64,000 bases of DNA from Sphingobacterium sp. SGG-5 (GCF_011043525.1 NZ_JAAKGO010000003.1:1-64000); one strand, 5' to 3'; counted from the stretch's first letter, positions 17,104 through 26,471 are shown. The notes: generated from the letters alone by a model not told the origin. Translations and numbers: made by a program.

Positions 17104-19821
17104 ATGAAAGGAATTCTTACTTTAGTTATTTTCTTTATTTCTGCTTACGCAGGGATAGCCCAACAAAAAATTTTCGGATCTGTAATTGATGAAGCGGATA
17201 AAACAAAATTAGCGCAAGCGACAGTCATGTTGTTGCAGGCAAAAGATTCGATTTTGATCGCTTATGGCCGCGCAGATGAGAAAGGCGTTTTTTCGCTTGA
17301 AAGGCCGGCGACGGGGAGCTTTCTGCTGATTGTCTCTTATCCCAAATACAGTGATTTTTATACACCTGTAGAAGGCGGAGATGGACCTGTAAATCTAAAG
17401 GAAGTCAGCCTGACAAGTATACAGCACATTTTGGAGGAAGTGCTGGTTACGGGGCGTATCCCCATTGTCATGAAAGGTGATACGACGGAATACGACGCGG
17501 CAAGTTTTAAAGTGGAGGAGAATGCTAAGGTGGAAGACCTCTTGAAGGTATTGCCCGGTATTACGGTAGATGCTTCAGGAAGTATTACCGCGCAAGGTAA
17601 GGTGGTAAAGAAAGTTCTGGTTGATGGCGAAGAATTTTTCGGTGATGATCCTACGCTGGTGACCCGTAATATCCGCTCGGATATGGTAGACAAGGTGCAG
17701 GTCTATGAAAAGATGTCCGATGAAGCGGAACGTACGGGTGTGGATGATGGGCAGCGGGAACAGACTATCAACGTGAAGCTTAGAGAAGATAGCAAAAACG
17801 GGATGTTCGGTAAGCTATTAGGAGGGGGAGGCACCGATGAATATTATATGGGACAGATTATGCTGAATAAGTTCAAAGGAAGCCAAAAAATCGCAGCTTA
17901 TGGCCTATTTGGTAATAATGGTACGACCAGTATGAATTGGGAGGACGCGCAGAAATTTGGCGGCGACTCCGGCGTAAGCTATGGTGATGATGGAAGCATA
18001 TCTGTAAATGGTGGCTTCTCCGATGATTTTTCGGGACGGGGAGCTGTCGGTATTCCAAAAGCGATCAATTCGGGGATTAATTTCTCGGACAAATGGGACG
18101 GTGACCGACATGGTGTAAACATCAATTATAAGTATGGGCAGATACAGAGCGACGGGGAAGAACGTACATTTCGTAGCGGTACGCTCAATGACAATACGAC
18201 AAAGGGGGTGGAGACGGAAAATGACCAGCACCGGGTCAATCTCCGCTATGACCTTAAGCTGGACTCGCTAAATAGCTTGACCGTTAAGAGTAATCTGTCG
18301 CAACGGAATACGTGGCGTTACGAAAGTGTCAAGACCGAAAGTATGGATTTTCAAACCACGAATGAAAGCAAAGAAACGACGGACAATAAGATAAATACCG
18401 TGAATGTCGAAGCACTTTACACCCATAAATTTCCCAAGAAAGGTCGGTCATTGACGTTGACCGGCGGATTATCATCGGATCGGACTTCCGGAAATGGCCA
18501 TCTCTATGCGGTATTAACACAGAAAGATGGAGAGGCAGACGAGACGGATCAACGTAAAGATAGGATGCAGGAATTGAACAGATATCGGGGTTCTATTGTC
18601 TATACAGAGCCACTGATGAAGGATTTGAATCTTTCTGTGGGCTATAGTATCACCAACAACCAAAATACGTCGGTGCTCGAATCGTTCAATAAGGCGCCGG
18701 ATGGTTCCTATACTGAGCTTGATCGAACATATAGTAATAACTACGATTTCCAAAGTCTCGGACAGGCTTATCAGTTGACAATTGGGTTCAAAGAAGAAAA
18801 GCTACGGTTTAATCTGACCAATAGCCTGAATGAAGACCGGTTAAATCAGGTCAATAATTATGATAACCGGAGGTTGACACGTACGTTTGTGACCTATAAT
18901 CCGAGGCTGAATGGGGGCTATAATTTTTCAAAAAATAAAAACCTGTGGTTTAATTATAGTGGTCGAAATCAGCTGCCTTCGCTAAACCAGATCCAACCTT
19001 TGTTGAATAATTCAGATCCCCAGAATATCTTTGTAGGAAATGAAGATCTCCGACCAGCATTCCGGCATAGTGCGAATATGGGATATAGCACGTTCAGCAT
19101 ACTTTCGGGAAATTACAAATACATCGGTGGAAATATCGTATTGACGAAAGACCCTATTTCACAGAATATTACGCGAGATATCGATGAAGGTGTGAATTAT
19201 TTCACATGGGACAATATAGCGGGCAGGACAAACTCGTCTTACAACCTTTGGTCGGGCTATTATTTTAAATTATTTAAAGCGTTGAATGTGGCTAACTCTC
19301 CGCAATTGAATGCCTCTTGGAGTAACAGCTACAATTTCTTTGAGGGGGAGGAAAATAAGATACGGACGACAAATTATAATGTACGGTATAACCTACAGCG
19401 GCAGACGAATACGGGTTTTAATTTTGATGTCAATTTTATGCCGCAGTACCGGCAGATGACATCCAGTTTACAACCGGATCAGGATAATAATGGCTTTGTT
19501 TTCGGAGCACAGGGCAATCTGTCTTATTACCTGACCAAAACATTTAAAATATATACCAATTATAATTACACGTACGAGGCGCCTACGGATGCATTTGCTT
19601 CGAGCTTTAATCAATTTTTGATCCATCCGGGTGTCAGTAAAAAGTTTCTGAAGAATGAGTCGCTGATGGTGGATTTTACGGTGAACGATGTGCTGGATCA
19701 AAATCGAGGGTTTAGCCGGAATGTAAGCAATTCCGTTTTTGTCCAACGTAGTTTTGAGACCATCAGACGGTATTATATGTTAAAAGTATCCTGGGACTTT
19801 AGCAAAATGTTTGTTAAATAA
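17104..19821 (+). CDS. outer-membrane beta-barrel protein with carboxypeptidase-like N-domain
   Basis: A 905-residue outer-membrane protein of the TonB-dependent-receptor-like group common in Bacteroidetes. It has a signal peptide (cleavage after GIAQ, about residue 19), then a carboxypeptidase-regulatory-like beta-sandwich (about 20-110, IFGSVIDEADKTKLAQATV). A plug-like region follows (about 115-230: LLKVLPGITVDASGSI, KKVLVDGEEFFGDDP), then a long barrel ending in an aromatic-rich strand. The plug matches proteins paired with GLPGLI-family partners rather than SusC. The GLPGLI gene follows after 23 nt, supporting a two-gene operon. The ligand is unknown; peptide or metal-related uptake are possibilities only. 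Confidence 0.85.
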   Translation: MKGILTLVIFFISAYAGIAQQKIFGSVIDEADKTKLAQATVMLLQAKDSILIAYGRADEKGVFSLERPATGSFLLIVSYPKYSDFYTPVEGGDGPVNLKEVSLTSIQHILEEVLVTGRIPIVMKGDTTEYDAASFKVEENAKVEDLLKVLPGITVDASGSITAQGKVVKKVLVDGEEFFGDDPTLVTRNIRSDMVDKVQVYEKMSDEAERTGVDDGQREQTINVKLREDSKNGMFGKLLGGGGTDEYYMGQIMLNKFKGSQKIAAYGLFGNNGTTSMNWEDAQKFGGDSGVSYGDDGSISVNGGFSDDFSGRGAVGIPKAINSGINFSDKWDGDRHGVNINYKYGQIQSDGEERTFRSGTLNDNTTKGVETENDQHRVNLRYDLKLDSLNSLTVKSNLSQRNTWRYESVKTESMDFQTTNESKETTDNKINTVNVEALYTHKFPKKGRSLTLTGGLSSDRTSGNGHLYAVLTQKDGEADETDQRKDRMQELNRYRGSIVYTEPLMKDLNLSVGYSITNNQNTSVLESFNKAPDGSYTELDRTYSNNYDFQSLGQAYQLTIGFKEEKLRFNLTNSLNEDRLNQVNNYDNRRLTRTFVTYNPRLNGGYNFSKNKNLWFNYSGRNQLPSLNQIQPLLNNSDPQNIFVGNEDLRPAFRHSANMGYSTFSILSGNYKYIGGNIVLTKDPISQNITRDIDEGVNYFTWDNIAGRTNSSYNLWSGYYFKLFKALNVANSPQLNASWSNSYNFFEGEENKIRTTNYNVRYNLQRQTNTGFNFDVNFMPQYRQMTSSLQPDQDNNGFVFGAQGNLSYYLTKTFKIYTNYNYTYEAPTDAFASSFNQFLIHPGVSKKFLKNESLMVDFTVNDVLDQNRGFSRNVSNSVFVQRSFETIRRYYMLKVSWDFSKMFVK

Positions 19822-19844
19822 TTTAAACTCAATTCATAATAAAA

Positions 19845-20633
19845 ATGAACTCATTATATACGCTTTGTGTTGCTTTGGTTCTTTCCACGCAGGTCAGTTA
19901 CGGACAGTTTGCTCTATTTGGTAAGAGCGGAGTCGTGCAATACGACAAGACCATGTATATGAAAAACATTGTCTCTAAACAGTTTATCGCCAAAGCAGAT
20001 GGAAATACAAAAACCTATTTTGAACGGATGTTGTCTACGGTTCCCGAAAACGTGGTGCTCAAGAAAGAATTAAAATTTAACGGGAGCCGGACGCTATTTG
20101 CGCCCGTAGAGCAAGACCTTGATGAAAAGACGAAAAGGTTAATCATGATGTTTGCGCTGGATATGGAGGCTGTCACGTTATCGGATCTGAAGACGAGGGA
20201 TTATAAGCGGTTTAATGATCTGATGGGGGAGAAGGTCGTTATTCAGGATACGGTAAAACGGATGAAATGGAAGATTACGGATGAGTATCGGGAGATAGCC
20301 GGGTACAATTGTAGACGGGCAAACGGGCTGACACCCGATTCGGTGTATGTCATCGGCTATTTTGCCAATGAGATCCCGCTTGATGGCGGACCAGAATCGA
20401 TCAATGGCCTGCCGGGTATGATATTGGGGTTAGTCGTGCCCAGCCAGCATGTCTCATATTTCGCCACCAAAGTAGAGTTTAGGGACGATGTGTCTTTGGA
20501 AGCCAAGGTCTTCAATGGCAAGAAAAATAAAGTCATGTCCCGTGAAGAGCTGGAAGCAATGTTTTCGCAATCATTGTCTAACTTTTTGAATAATGAGACA
20601 GCGGCTTATATTATGAAATTGACGTTGTTGTAG
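19845..20633 (+). CDS. GLPGLI family protein
   Basis: A secreted protein of 262 residues with a signal peptide ending near SYGQ (about residue 21). The family signature appears as INGLPGMILGL around residues 185-195, preceded by the usual YAxEIPxxxGPxxx-like stretch (FANEIPLDGGPES). The family is Bacteroidetes-specific and of unknown biochemical role. It is usually encoded beside a large outer-membrane barrel protein, as here, and probably acts with it in the periplasm or at the surface. Confidence 0.9.
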   Translation: MNSLYTLCVALVLSTQVSYGQFALFGKSGVVQYDKTMYMKNIVSKQFIAKADGNTKTYFERMLSTVPENVVLKKELKFNGSRTLFAPVEQDLDEKTKRLIMMFALDMEAVTLSDLKTRDYKRFNDLMGEKVVIQDTVKRMKWKITDEYREIAGYNCRRANGLTPDSVYVIGYFANEIPLDGGPESINGLPGMILGLVVPSQHVSYFATKVEFRDDVSLEAKVFNGKKNKVMSREELEAMFSQSLSNFLNNETAAYIMKLTLL

Positions 20634-20713
20634 TAATTGTTTCAACTCTCACGGTGTTCCGCGATAATAGGGTATTTATAAAAAAATCAATACCTTTATC
20701 AGGAAACAATACT

Positions 20714-21415
20714 ATGGCAAATTTAAAAACAATCGTTAAGGAACATCCACTGAAGGATATCGTTCTTGAGTTCGATCAGGATATCACACCGCCTTCTTAT
20801 GAGCAGGAAGCGCTGCAACATTATTATAATGCCCATGACAAGACTTGGGCCATGAAAGAGCGTGCGGAGGCCATGATGAAAAGGCTTGAGGAAGCAAAAA
20901 ATACGGTGGAAGATCTGAATCTAAGGCGGCTGGGCATGGAGCAGGAGCTCGAGATACTGGAAGATTGGCTCGGTGTTGCGCAGATGGAGGATATCCCCTA
21001 TTTTGATGAAAGTATTACGATTGATATCAATGGCTTTTTTGAAGTTTCCCTAAAACATAATGATGAGCTTCAGGCGTTGTACGAGGTTGTTAATGACCTA
21101 ACAACGGCCTATAATAAGGATATCGACAATTTGTATGAAGATGATTACCTGATCGATCCGATGTATTTTGATGTGCTGGATGACGTTTATAAGCACTATG
21201 AAGAAGTTTCGGTCCATATTGTATCCTTGGATGATGACCATCAGGCTTTTTTGGGCGAATATGGTACGGTGAGCAAATCGTTTTTTCAGTATCTGGATTT
21301 AGGCGAGGAAGTTTTTGAGCGTTATAGGGTGCTGGTTGAAGTAACGCAACGCGTGTATGATAGGGTCGGGATAGTTGACCAAACTTTTCGCAATAAATTA
21401 AAAGGGCTGGAATAA
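20714..21415 (+). CDS. uncharacterised acidic, helical cytoplasmic protein
   Basis: I do not recognise the family. The longest frame starts at a GTG (20654), but the ATG at 20714 (MANLKTIVKEHPLKD) follows a -7-like TACCTTTA and is preferred, giving 233 residues. There is no signal peptide or membrane segment. Residues 40-95 are charged and heptad-like, suggesting a coiled coil; the rest is very acidic and rich in Asp, Glu and Tyr. Its stop overlaps the ubiD-family ATG by one base (TAATG), so translation of the two is probably coupled. That makes a role linked to the decarboxylase possible but unproven. Confidence 0.6.
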   Translation: MANLKTIVKEHPLKDIVLEFDQDITPPSYEQEALQHYYNAHDKTWAMKERAEAMMKRLEEAKNTVEDLNLRRLGMEQELEILEDWLGVAQMEDIPYFDESITIDINGFFEVSLKHNDELQALYEVVNDLTTAYNKDIDNLYEDDYLIDPMYFDVLDDVYKHYEEVSVHIVSLDDDHQAFLGEYGTVSKSFFQYLDLGEEVFERYRVLVEVTQRVYDRVGIVDQTFRNKLKGLE

Positions 21416-23253
21416 TGGGGTATGCAAGTTTAGCGGAGTGTATCGATGATTTAGAAAAGCACGGGCACCTCATCCGCATCAAGGAAGAAGTGGATCCCTA
21501 CCTGGAGATGGCAGCTATCCATATGCGGGTATATGATGCAGAAGGTCCGGCACTACTTTTCGAACGTATCAAGGGTACGGAATTTCCAGCAGTATCCAAC
21601 CTGTTTGGTACATTGGAACGCTCCAAATTTATGTTTAGAGATACCCTGGATCACGTCAAGAGATTGGTTGATGTCAAGATGGATCCTACATCGGTGTTGA
21701 AGCATCCTTTACGTTATCTCGGATCTTCGGCTGTTGCACTTGGTGCCTTGCCGTGGAAGAAGAGAAGCGGTGCGCCTATATTATATGGTAAAACCCAAAT
21801 CAGTAAGTTGCCGCAGATCGTCAACTGGCCGATGGACGGTGGGCCTTTTGTGACGATGCCACAGGTCTATACAGAAGATATCACGAGTCCGGGCATTATG
21901 AAGGCCAATCTGGGGATGTACCGTATTCAGTTGTCGGGGAATGAATATATTTTAGATCAAGAAATAGGCTTGCATTATCAATTGCACCGCGGCATTGGTG
22001 TACATCAGATGAAAGCGAATCAGCTGGGCCAACCGCTGAAGGTCAGTATATTTGTCGGCGGACCACCATCACACCCCTTATCGGCTGTCATGCCATTACC
22101 CGAAGGATTATCGGAGACGATCTTTGCCGGGGCATTAGGCAACCGGCGTTTTCGTTACTTCTACGATTCGGAAGGTTTCTGTATCTCGGCAGATGCCGAT
22201 TTTGTCATTACCGGTACAGTCTATCCGAATGAGAATAAACCGGAAGGTCCGTTTGGTGACCATATCGGTTATTATAGTCTTGTGCACCCCTTTCCTTTAA
22301 TGAAAGTGCATAACGTGTATCATAAGAAAGATCCCATCTGGTCCTTTACCGTCGTGGGGAGACCACCGCAGGAGGATACCAGCTTCGGTGCGCTTATTCA
22401 TGAGATTACAGGAAGCGCGATTCCAAAGGAGATTAATGGCTTGAAAGCCGTGCATGCCGTAGACCCTGCCGGTGTACATCCGTTGCTGTTTGCGATAGGA
22501 CGCGAGAGCTATACGCCTTATGAAAAGGTAGACAGGCCCCAGGAACTGTTGACGATTGCCAACCAGATATTGGGTAAGAACCAGTTGAGTCTTGCCAAAT
22601 ATCTTTTTATTGCTTCCGCAGGTGATAACCCGACGTTGGATATACATGATATAACAAGCTTCTTAACGCATATGTTGGAACGTATCGACTGGGCGAGAGA
22701 TGTGCATTTCCAAACAAATACGACTATAGATACATTGGACTATTCGGGCGATGGCCTAAATGCCGGATCGAAAGTGGTGTTTGCTGCTGTGGGTGATAAG
22801 AAGAGGGATCTGGCTCGTGAACTGCCGCACGGGGTAGAACTGGCACGGCCATTTAACCACGCTAAATTAGCCCTTCCAGGTGTTTTGGTTGTTGATGGAG
22901 AAGCTTTTACGACATATACGGAAGAAGAAGGTCGGATAAATACATGGTGCCATGCATTAGCGGAGAAAGATCTTCACGGTGTGGCCTTGATTGTCATCGC
23001 CGATGACGCCGAATTTGCCGCCGCTCATATCAATAATTTTGTATGGGTGACATTTACGAAATCAAATCCGGCCTACGATATCTATGGTGTCAAATCCTTT
23101 ACGCAGTATAAGCACTGGGGCTGTGAAGGACCGCTGATCATTGATGCGCGACGTAAACCGCACCATGCCCCGGATTTGATTAAAGACGAGACAGTGGAAA
23201 GGAGAGTAGACCGCCTGGGAGCAAAAGGCGGAAGTTTGTATGGGGTAATATAG
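21415..23253 (+). CDS. UbiD-family decarboxylase
   Basis: A 612-residue member of the UbiD family, enzymes that decarboxylate aromatic or unsaturated acids using prenylated FMN. Visible family features are NLGMYRIQLSGNEY (about residues 162-175, with the Arg of the active site), FVGGPPSHPLSAVMPLPEG, and GPFGDHIGYYS carrying the metal/cofactor-binding acidic residues. It is longer than E. coli UbiD (about 500 residues), like the 600-plus-residue Bacteroidetes members often labelled menaquinone biosynthesis decarboxylases. The true substrate is uncertain. No ubiX-type prenyltransferase gene is nearby. It is probably co-transcribed with the acidic protein upstream. Confidence 0.88.
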   Translation: MGYASLAECIDDLEKHGHLIRIKEEVDPYLEMAAIHMRVYDAEGPALLFERIKGTEFPAVSNLFGTLERSKFMFRDTLDHVKRLVDVKMDPTSVLKHPLRYLGSSAVALGALPWKKRSGAPILYGKTQISKLPQIVNWPMDGGPFVTMPQVYTEDITSPGIMKANLGMYRIQLSGNEYILDQEIGLHYQLHRGIGVHQMKANQLGQPLKVSIFVGGPPSHPLSAVMPLPEGLSETIFAGALGNRRFRYFYDSEGFCISADADFVITGTVYPNENKPEGPFGDHIGYYSLVHPFPLMKVHNVYHKKDPIWSFTVVGRPPQEDTSFGALIHEITGSAIPKEINGLKAVHAVDPAGVHPLLFAIGRESYTPYEKVDRPQELLTIANQILGKNQLSLAKYLFIASAGDNPTLDIHDITSFLTHMLERIDWARDVHFQTNTTIDTLDYSGDGLNAGSKVVFAAVGDKKRDLARELPHGVELARPFNHAKLALPGVLVVDGEAFTTYTEEEGRINTWCHALAEKDLHGVALIVIADDAEFAAAHINNFVWVTFTKSNPAYDIYGVKSFTQYKHWGCEGPLIIDARRKPHHAPDLIKDETVERRVDRLGAKGGSLYGVI

Positions 23254-23275
23254 AAAGAGTTTTCTTTTTACAGGC

Positions 23276-23290
23276 TATTGTAGTACATAA
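23276..23290 (+). promoter_or_regulatory. putative GntR-regulator operator, autoregulatory site
   Basis: TATTGTAGTACATAA shares TGTAGTACATAA with the palindromes at the three promoters of the downstream locus. Here it lies 16 nt upstream of the regulator's -7 box (23307-23314), over the -33 region, so binding should affect the regulator's own transcription. Confidence 0.6.
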
Positions 23291-23306
23291 TAACAAAAAA
23301 ATATGC

Positions 23307-23314
23307 TATTTTTG
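23307..23314 (+). promoter_or_regulatory. -7 promoter box of the GntR regulator gene
   Basis: TATTTTTG matches TAnnTTTG and ends 15 nt before the ATG at 23330, implying a very short leader. The palindrome upstream takes the place where a -33 element would be. Confidence 0.5.
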
Positions 23315-23329
23315 AAGAATTAATAAATT

Positions 23330-24022
23330 ATGGCTGTAGACGATTTAACTAAAGACCTTGCTCCAATCACATCAAATACGATGGCAGATATTGTTGAGGT
23401 CAGATTAAGAGAATATCTGAAAAGGAAGTCTTTCCTTCCTGGTGATGCACTCCCTAAAGAAATGGAACTGGCTGAAGCCTTGGGTGTAAGCAGAAATGTA
23501 TTGCGAGAAGCATTGAGTAGATTGCGTATGCTCGGTATGATAGAAACCAAGAAAAAGCGAGGAATGGTATTGGCTAGACCAGATATACTGGGGACTTTTG
23601 AGCGGGTACTAGATCCTCTTATTATTGACAAAGAAACTCTTCAGGATATTTTTGAGCTTAGATTGGTATTGGAAATGGGGCTTGCTGATCTGATTTATAT
23701 TAGGAAAACTGATAAAGATATTATTGAGCTGGAAAATATAGCGAAGAAAGAAGTTAACCACGATAATTCTTTCAGAATTAAAAATGAAATCGCATTTCAT
23801 GGTAAGCTTTATGAAATGTCGGGGAATGATACTTTAAAAAGGTTTCAGATTATGCTGCTGCCAATCTTTGATTACGTAATTACGGTAGAAAAGACTCCGA
23901 CGATAGGAAAAGTGAATCATATGGACCTGGTTCAAATATTAAAAACGGGAACAATGGAAGAGTTTAAAAGTGGGATGCAGGCTCATCTGCAACCACATTT
24001 AGACAGGCTAAAGAAAATATAA
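23330..24022 (+). CDS. FadR-type GntR transcriptional regulator (NanR-like candidate)
   Basis: A 230-residue GntR-family regulator. The N-terminal winged helix (about residues 18-85) contains LPKEMELAEALGVSRNVLREALSRL, cut here into its recognisable parts: LPKEMELAEAL, GVSRNVLREA. An all-helical FCD ligand-binding domain (about 100-225) follows, with the FH of IAFHGKLYEMSGN and the later NH and AHL histidines that bind a metal in this family. E. coli NanR, the sialic-acid repressor, belongs to the same subfamily. Position at the head of a sialic-acid locus and the shared palindromes suggest it represses that locus and itself, released by a sialic-acid-related ligand. Its codons and those of the locus look more A/T-rich than ubiD's. 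Confidence 0.88.
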   Translation: MAVDDLTKDLAPITSNTMADIVEVRLREYLKRKSFLPGDALPKEMELAEALGVSRNVLREALSRLRMLGMIETKKKRGMVLARPDILGTFERVLDPLIIDKETLQDIFELRLVLEMGLADLIYIRKTDKDIIELENIAKKEVNHDNSFRIKNEIAFHGKLYEMSGNDTLKRFQIMLLPIFDYVITVEKTPTIGKVNHMDLVQILKTGTMEEFKSGMQAHLQPHLDRLKKI

Positions 24023-24043
24023 TGGCGTGTTGTTTCCATTCCT

Positions 24044-24070
24044 AAAGCTTGCAGTCTGCAGGCTTTTTTT
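24044..24070 (+). terminator. rho-independent terminator after the GntR gene
   Basis: The stem AGC-T-TGCA / TGCA-G-GCT with loop GTC is followed by a run of seven T, 22 nt after the stop codon. It separates the regulator gene from the DUF4886 gene. Confidence 0.75.
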
Positions 24071-24193
24071 GTATAGTAGCGCTCCGATCGGGGGGTTAAA
24101 AGATCTTGCCCATTAAGATCGTATTTGTAGATACTCTTCTGGTGTCTGCATGTTACAATTTCAATAGTTAAAAAATCATGAAGTGAATAAAAA

Positions 24194-24240
24194 TTTGTAT
24201 TTCTCATTTATATGATCTACATTTGATATGTAGAACATAT
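24194..24240 (+). promoter_or_regulatory. promoter plus operator of the DUF4886 lipoprotein gene
   Basis: TTTG at 24194-24197, exactly 20 nt, then TACATTTG at 24218-24225: a full match to the Bacteroidetes consensus. Immediately after the -7 box lies ATATGTAGAACATAT (24226-24240), a palindrome with perfect 6-bp arms. A repressor bound there would cover the start of transcription. A 14-codon open frame (24265-24309) lies in the leader before the gene; it may be fortuitous. Confidence 0.7.
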
Positions 24241-24319
24241 ATATTTATTATAAACCAATTAAGTATGAAAAGGAGATTAGCTATTTCGCATACTTATCCA
24301 TTTAATTAATTTTTCAATT

Positions 24320-26092
24320 ATGAGATTTTACAAATTTTTAATTTTAATGTTCATCGGGCTCAGTCTTAGTGCGGTGTCATGTAAAAAGGAAGCGAATCCC
24401 GGAGCGGATGATGGGAAGGAAAAAGTAGAGCAATTTGTGGTATTAAATAAGAGTTCTGCGACACTTGTCGTAGGCGAGGAGTTGACTTTAACGCCGAAGT
24501 TTGGCATGCTGGCTACACCGCAATTGGTTTATGAATGGGAGACCGATAATCCCGATGTAGTTTCTATTTCTTCTAATGATGACTACTCTGCAAAGATTAC
24601 TGCTATAGCCGAAGGTACTGCGACAGTAACCATTTCTTCAACGACTGGATCGCTTGCCGTATCTTGTACGATTACTGTTGAAGGAGAGGAAGAGGAGCCC
24701 GTGGATGATGGCGTCGTCAGAATATTGGCGATCGGCAACAGTTTTTCTAAGGACGCGGTCGACGATTATTTTTATGAGCTCGCAACTGAAAACGGGACAC
24801 ATGTTGTTGTGGGGAATATGACGATCGGGAGTGCATCATTGGATCTTCATTGGCAAAATGCCAGTGGGGACAAAGCAGATTACGATTATCGTAAGGTTTC
24901 TGAGAACGGTACGGTGTCCAATGCTTCAAATAGAAAATTATCAACTGTTTTGACCGAGGAACCATGGGATTACATTAGCTTACAGCAAGTTAGTTCCAAT
25001 TCTGGTCAATACAACACTTTTGAAACCCCACTTCCTTTATTGTACGACTACGTGAAGAGTAAGGCGACCAATCCAAGTGTAAAAATTATTCTTCACCAAA
25101 CATGGGCCTATGCTCAAAATTCGACACATGCCGGATTTGCTAATTATGGAAGTGATCAGATGACAATGTACCATGCCATTGTCGATGCGGTTGGACGTGC
25201 GGGAAATTTAATTAATGCTGATCTTATTATCCCTGTCGGTACAGCTATTCAGAATGGAAGAACCAGTGTCATTGGTGATAATTTTAACAGAGACGGATAT
25301 CACCTCGATATGAATATCGGGCGGTATACTGCGGCCTGCACTTGGTTTGAAGCTATTTTTGGTATCAACGTGGTCGGCCACTCATTCAAGCCTAGCGGCC
25401 TTTCCGATTATGATGCAGAGATTGCCCAACATGCAGCACATTTCGCTATACAAAACCCAAATGAGGTGACAGAAATGGTGGATTATCAGTACGTTGGAGG
25501 CCCAGACATTTTACAGGATCCTATACTGATAGGTTTCGGATATACTACGGCAACACCTGGTTGGGACGGTTTTATCGGAAGAGAAGGCAGCGTAACTGGA
25601 AGCACAATTGCAAATTTAAGGGATAGTAAAGATAATCTTACGGGTATTTCTCTGGTCGTAACCGAGGGCTTTCATGGTAATAATGTCAGTGGAGAGAAAG
25701 GAACTACGACTGATCTTAATATTCCGGACAATATTTCTTCCTATTCTTATTTTGGTAATTCCACATCTGCCTTTCAAGGAAAGCTCGTTGAAAAGAGTGT
25801 TATAACGCTCTCGGGGCTGAATAAGGATGGGAGGTATAATCTCTGTTTTTTTGGTTCCAGAAAAGATGTCGCTGAAGGTGATAACAGAGAAACAAAATAC
25901 ACCGCGAAAGGAAAAAATGAGGTGACTGCCTATATAAATACGTCAAACAATACATCAGAAATAGCTTGTACAAATAATATACAGCCGGATGATGCTGGAG
26001 AGGTGACGATTACGATCACTGCTGGAGAAAACAATAATAGTGCAAACGGATTTTACTATTTAAGTGTGTTGCGTATTTCAGCGGCGGAGTAA
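24320..26092 (+). CDS. DUF4886 (SGNH hydrolase-like) lipoprotein with Ig-like domain
   Basis: A predicted surface lipoprotein of 590 residues with lipobox SAVSC (Cys near residue 21). An Ig-like domain of the Big_2 kind spans about residues 38-122. The DUF4886 domain follows, in which ILAIGNSFS gives a probable nucleophile S141 and RDGYHLD gives the D325-x-x-H328 pair of SGNH enzymes. A C-terminal beta-rich domain of about 200 residues (390-590) could bind glycans. I infer a carbohydrate esterase, and its promoter carries the locus operator. Removal of O-acetyl groups from sialic acid or another sugar is plausible but unproven. A strong hairpin downstream separates it from the main operon. 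Confidence 0.78.
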   Translation: MRFYKFLILMFIGLSLSAVSCKKEANPGADDGKEKVEQFVVLNKSSATLVVGEELTLTPKFGMLATPQLVYEWETDNPDVVSISSNDDYSAKITAIAEGTATVTISSTTGSLAVSCTITVEGEEEEPVDDGVVRILAIGNSFSKDAVDDYFYELATENGTHVVVGNMTIGSASLDLHWQNASGDKADYDYRKVSENGTVSNASNRKLSTVLTEEPWDYISLQQVSSNSGQYNTFETPLPLLYDYVKSKATNPSVKIILHQTWAYAQNSTHAGFANYGSDQMTMYHAIVDAVGRAGNLINADLIIPVGTAIQNGRTSVIGDNFNRDGYHLDMNIGRYTAACTWFEAIFGINVVGHSFKPSGLSDYDAEIAQHAAHFAIQNPNEVTEMVDYQYVGGPDILQDPILIGFGYTTATPGWDGFIGREGSVTGSTIANLRDSKDNLTGISLVVTEGFHGNNVSGEKGTTTDLNIPDNISSYSYFGNSTSAFQGKLVEKSVITLSGLNKDGRYNLCFFGSRKDVAEGDNRETKYTAKGKNEVTAYINTSNNTSEIACTNNIQPDDAGEVTITITAGENNNSANGFYYLSVLRISAAE

Positions 26093-26113
26093 AAACTAAA
26101 GTTATAGACGTAT

Positions 26114-26161
26114 AGATATTTCCGAATAGCATTGAATTTCACGTGCTATTTGGAAATATCT
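26114..26161 (+). terminator. long hairpin terminator after the DUF4886 gene
   Basis: Two 18-nt arms (26114-26131 and 26144-26161) pair completely apart from one G-T wobble, around a 12-nt loop. It lies 21 nt after the stop codon. The following T-content is modest, so it may act as an mRNA-stabilising 3' end as well as a terminator. Confidence 0.75.
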
Positions 26162-26248
26162 GTTGTGTAATTTAAAAAAGCTGCTCCGTTGATACGACGC
26201 TGCTGGGACGCGGTATGAAATAACAAGATAAAAATTATGAAACATTTT

Positions 26249-26295
26249 TTTGGATTTCTGAATATTAACTTATACATTTGACATGTAGTACATAA
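26249..26295 (+). promoter_or_regulatory. promoter plus operator of the main FAS1/SusCD operon
   Basis: TTTG at 26249-26252, exactly 20 nt, TACATTTG at 26273-26280, then ACATGTAGTACATAA at 26281-26295 with the palindromic core ATGTAGTACAT. The layout is identical to the promoters at 24194 and 48824. The 379-nt gap before the first large gene also holds the hairpin at 26114-26161 and a 38-codon open frame at 26335-26451. Confidence 0.75.
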
Positions 26296-26334
26296 CTACT
26301 TAACTGAGATATAAACCATTTCGTTATTAAATCT

Positions 26335-26451
26335 ATGAACATAAAGCGTCTTATTAAATCAGGGATTCCTCGAGTTGGGCCCATGTATAATATCTTAGGA
26401 TTAGCTGCAACGGTTTTAACGCAAGTGCATATGTTTGAGGAGAATATTTAA
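26335..26451 (+). CDS. possible 38-residue leader ORF
   Basis: An ATG-initiated frame of 38 codons (MNIKRLIKSGIPRVG..., ending MFEENI) lies between the operator-promoter and the first FAS1 gene, 20 nt before it. It is basic at the N-terminus with a short hydrophobic middle (YNILGLAATVL). I do not recognise it. It could be a small membrane-associated peptide, a translated leader, or chance; no ribosome-binding motif is visible. Confidence 0.3.
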   Translation: MNIKRLIKSGIPRVGPMYNILGLAATVLTQVHMFEENI

Positions 26452-26471
26452 TAAATTATAATAAGCCTGTA

